Shown piece after piece: positions 6,588-8,167 of a DNA stretch of 8,167 bases. Each line of letters begins with the position of its first letter. Position 1 is the first letter of the stretch. Source of the DNA: Limisphaerales bacterium (GTDB lineage Bacteria > Verrucomicrobiota > Verrucomicrobiae > Limisphaerales > UBA11358). The stretch lies in the NCBI GenBank assembly GCA_003152145.1, contig PLZL01000438.1:1-8167 (forward strand), written 5' to 3'. The notes beneath the pieces are model-generated. The model searched no databases, had not been told where the DNA came from, and was given only the letters and a program-made list of their open reading frames with translations. The position numbers were made by a program, and so were the translations under genes.

Positions 6588-6592
6588 CCGCC
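6574..6592. repeat. Perfect 7-bp hairpin in GH2/ORF intergenic zone
   Basis: GGCGGAT (6574-6580), loop CGCGC, ATCCGCC (6586-6592). The A-run lies after it on the plus strand (a T-run before it on the minus strand), so it is not an intrinsic terminator for either direction. The minus-strand ATG at 6587 is inside the stem, which would hinder its use as a start codon. Confidence 0.5.
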
Positions 6593-6652
6593 AAATAAAA
6601 AATCAGGTGAGAATCAAGCACGCTTGCAGATGCAATCGAAGTTTTGTTCTCA
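6593..6652 (-). terminator. Candidate terminator of the GH2 gene
   Basis: On the minus strand, TGAGAA (6652-6647) can pair with TTCTCA (6613-6608). The 33-nt interior contains further small complementary pieces (TTGCA/TGCAA and CAAGC/GCTTG). Five bases later comes TTTTTTATTT (6602-6593). It begins 10 nt after the GH2 stop. The stem is weak and AT-rich, so this is a low-confidence call based on position and the T-run. Confidence 0.3.
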
Positions 6653-6661
6653 TGCCAAAAA

Positions 6662-8167
6662 TTATTTTACAGCGCCAGCTTTTGTTTTTTCGTCGTAGAA
6701 ACTATTCAGCACGGCAAAGGCTTTTTTCTTTTTGCCGTCGTGGCCGATGAGGCCCTTGATGTTCCAGCCGTCCTGAATGCCCGGCAACGGCCGGCGCGGG
6801 GAACGGAAATCGCACAAAATCCACGGCGTGCAGCCGCTGAAGCCGGGAATTCTTTCCAGCATCGGCAGCGTGCGTTTGTAAACGTCCTCCTGATACTCCT
6901 CGCTGAAGCGCGTCCGCGCGTCCGCATGAAAACCCTGCTTTGCGTCCGCGCCAAATTCGCTGATGACCACCGGCTTGTCGTATTTGATGCTCCAGCGGAG
7001 CCGGTCAATTTTATCCGGCAAGCCGTCATACCAGCCGGTGTATTCATTGAAACTGCACAGGTCGGTGAATTCGCCGAACGTATCGTCCACGATTTTGTGA
7101 TTTGGATCATCCGGGTCGGTGCGCACTTCCATCGCGGCGGAGACCAGCCGCGTGCCATCAAGCGCCCGCGCTTCGTCCACGAGCGATTTCAAAAATTTCG
7201 TGCGCGCCTCGCCGACGGGTGTTTCGTTCGCCACCGACCACACAATCACGCTCGCCCGGTTCTGATCGCGCAAAATCTCATCGCCCAATTGCTTTTTCGC
7301 GTTCGCCAAAGTCTCCGCGTTCGTCCATTGAATCGTCCAATAGACCGGAGTTTCCTCCCACACCATGATGCCCATTTCGTCGGCCAGCCGCGCCATGTGT
7401 TCGTTGTGCGGGTAATGCGCGAGCCGGACAAAATTACAGTTCAATTTTTTCGCCCAACCGAGCAACAGCTTTGCGTCGTGTTCCGACCACGCCCGGCCGC
7501 CACGCAACGGATTCTCCTCATGGATGCAGATGCCGCGCAAAAAAACCTTGTGCCCGTTGAGCAGAACATCCGTGCCGCTCGTCGCAATCGTGCGGAAACC
7601 GACGCGGTCTTTCAATTGGTCGACGCCGCTGGAAATTTCAACGTCGTTCAACACCGGCTGCTCCGGCGACCACAGCGGAAGATTCGGCGTGGAAAGTTCA
7701 AACTGCGCGAAACCATTGGCGTCGGCTTTCATTTCAGCGGCGAGTTTCAGCGTCGGCAAGGAAATTTTCACCGCCTGTTCCTTGTCCGCGCCGTCAAGCT
7801 GGACACTGGCTTCAATCGTATCCGTCGTGTCCGGCTTGAGCCGCACGCGGAAATTGGAAATAAAAGTCGCCGGCGTTTCCACCAGCAGCACATCGCGCGT
7901 GAGGCCGCCGTAATTCCACCAGTCCGTGTTGACCGTCGGCACGCCATCGGCGTGGCGGTTGTTGTTCACGCGGACGACGAGCGAATTATTTTTCTCCTTT
8001 GCCAGCTTGGTGATCTCATAAGCGAACGGCGTGAAACCGCCGATGTGTTTGCCAAGTTTCTGGCCGTTGAGATAAACATCCGCCTCGTAATTCGCCGCGC
8101 CGAAATAAACGAACAGCCGGTGATCGGGCGCGGACTTGTTCACATCGAACTTGGTGCGATACCAGAC
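6662..8167 (-). CDS. Glycoside hydrolase family 2, beta-glucuronidase-like (5' end outside window)
   Basis: About 501 residues are visible; the first ~80-100 lie beyond the window edge. It should cleave terminal beta-glucuronide (or beta-galactoside) bonds by a retaining mechanism. Visible order, counting from the window edge: sugar-binding beta-sandwich (WYRTKFDV ... YEADVYLNGQKLG ... GGFTPFAYEI, then DWWNYGGLTRDV), immunoglobulin-like middle domain (~95-190), then the TIM barrel (FLRGICIHEENP onward). Catalytic residues are the acid/base Glu in VIVWSVANE (bases 7223-7225) and the nucleophile Glu in VVISEFGAD (bases 6956-6958). Near the end, G-W-N-I-K-G carries an N-x-K pair (N at 6761-6763, K at 6755-6757), the motif that binds the carboxylate in beta-glucuronidases. 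This favours glucuronidase over galactosidase, though some other GH2 enzymes have a similar segment. No frameshift, and no extra C-terminal domains. Whether it is exported cannot be seen. It converges on the GH3 gene. Confidence 0.92.
   Translation of the reverse strand, partial: VWYRTKFDVNKSAPDHRLFVYFGAANYEADVYLNGQKLGKHIGGFTPFAYEITKLAKEKNNSLVVRVNNNRHADGVPTVNTDWWNYGGLTRDVLLVETPATFISNFRVRLKPDTTDTIEASVQLDGADKEQAVKISLPTLKLAAEMKADANGFAQFELSTPNLPLWSPEQPVLNDVEISSGVDQLKDRVGFRTIATSGTDVLLNGHKVFLRGICIHEENPLRGGRAWSEHDAKLLLGWAKKLNCNFVRLAHYPHNEHMARLADEMGIMVWEETPVYWTIQWTNAETLANAKKQLGDEILRDQNRASVIVWSVANETPVGEARTKFLKSLVDEARALDGTRLVSAAMEVRTDPDDPNHKIVDDTFGEFTDLCSFNEYTGWYDGLPDKIDRLRWSIKYDKPVVISEFGADAKQGFHADARTRFSEEYQEDVYKRTLPMLERIPGFSGCTPWILCDFRSPRRPLPGIQDGWNIKGLIGHDGKKKKAFAVLNSFYDEKTKAGAVK

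Noticed and set aside
6378..6698. 106-residue plus-strand frame
   Set aside because: TTG start, overlaps the end of GH2 on the other strand, contains a shadow-like sequence and no recognisable motif; the minus-strand frame there is more protein-like.
1..8167. CRISPR array, tRNA, rRNA or riboswitch
   Set aside because: No regularly spaced repeats and no cloverleaf or conserved RNA core seen on either strand by eye.

Overview
The window looks like accessory chromosome from a Verrucomicrobiota bacterium, probably of the Pedosphaera/Limisphaerales type. The main reason is the last ~75 residues of the large secreted glycosidase. They carry a 'NYTLMASTNLTSW ... FFRTVLGP' ending, a pattern I associate with secreted proteins of that group. 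The carbohydrate-active enzymes and mixed insertion-sequence debris fit the same picture. The taxonomic call is an inference from protein style, not from a marker gene.

Layout, left to right. (1) 1-323 (+) is the C-terminal end of an IS1380-family transposase, followed by the presumed right end of that element up to about 550. (2) 555-4751 (+) is an intact ~1398-residue exported glycoside hydrolase family 3 enzyme. It carries a train of sugar-binding and spacer domains: F5/8C (discoidin), CBM6, FN3, malectin, FN3 and a Verrucomicrobia-style C-terminal module. (3) 4752-5028 is non-coding, with one inverted repeat just after the GH3 stop. (4) 5029-5568 (+) is an IS4-family transposase that loses its family sequence after the first catalytic Asp, so it is a remnant. 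(5) 5612-5652 is a clear minus-strand terminator hairpin that closes a small minus-strand gene, 5671-6117, with a weak resemblance to the GspF/PilC (T2SSF) helical domain. (6) 6030-6587 (-) is an unrecognised reading frame overlapping the previous one by 88 nt. A 19-bp palindrome sits at 6360-6378. (7) 6662-8167 (-) is the C-terminal ~500 residues of a GH2 enzyme with both catalytic glutamates and an N-x-K motif typical of beta-glucuronidases; its 5' end lies outside the window.

The GH3 and GH2 enzymes point to degradation of plant or algal polysaccharide: the secreted GH3 would trim beta-linked sugars while its appended domains hold the substrate, and the GH2 would remove uronic acid or galactose units. 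They are convergent and separated by mobile-element debris and an AT-richer insert, so they are not one operon. GH3 is flanked by two unrelated IS remnants, which suggests a reshuffled region.

I found no CRISPR array, tRNA, rRNA or riboswitch, and nothing I would call a convincing new system. The least explained part is the minus-strand pair at 5671-6587 with its palindrome and terminator.
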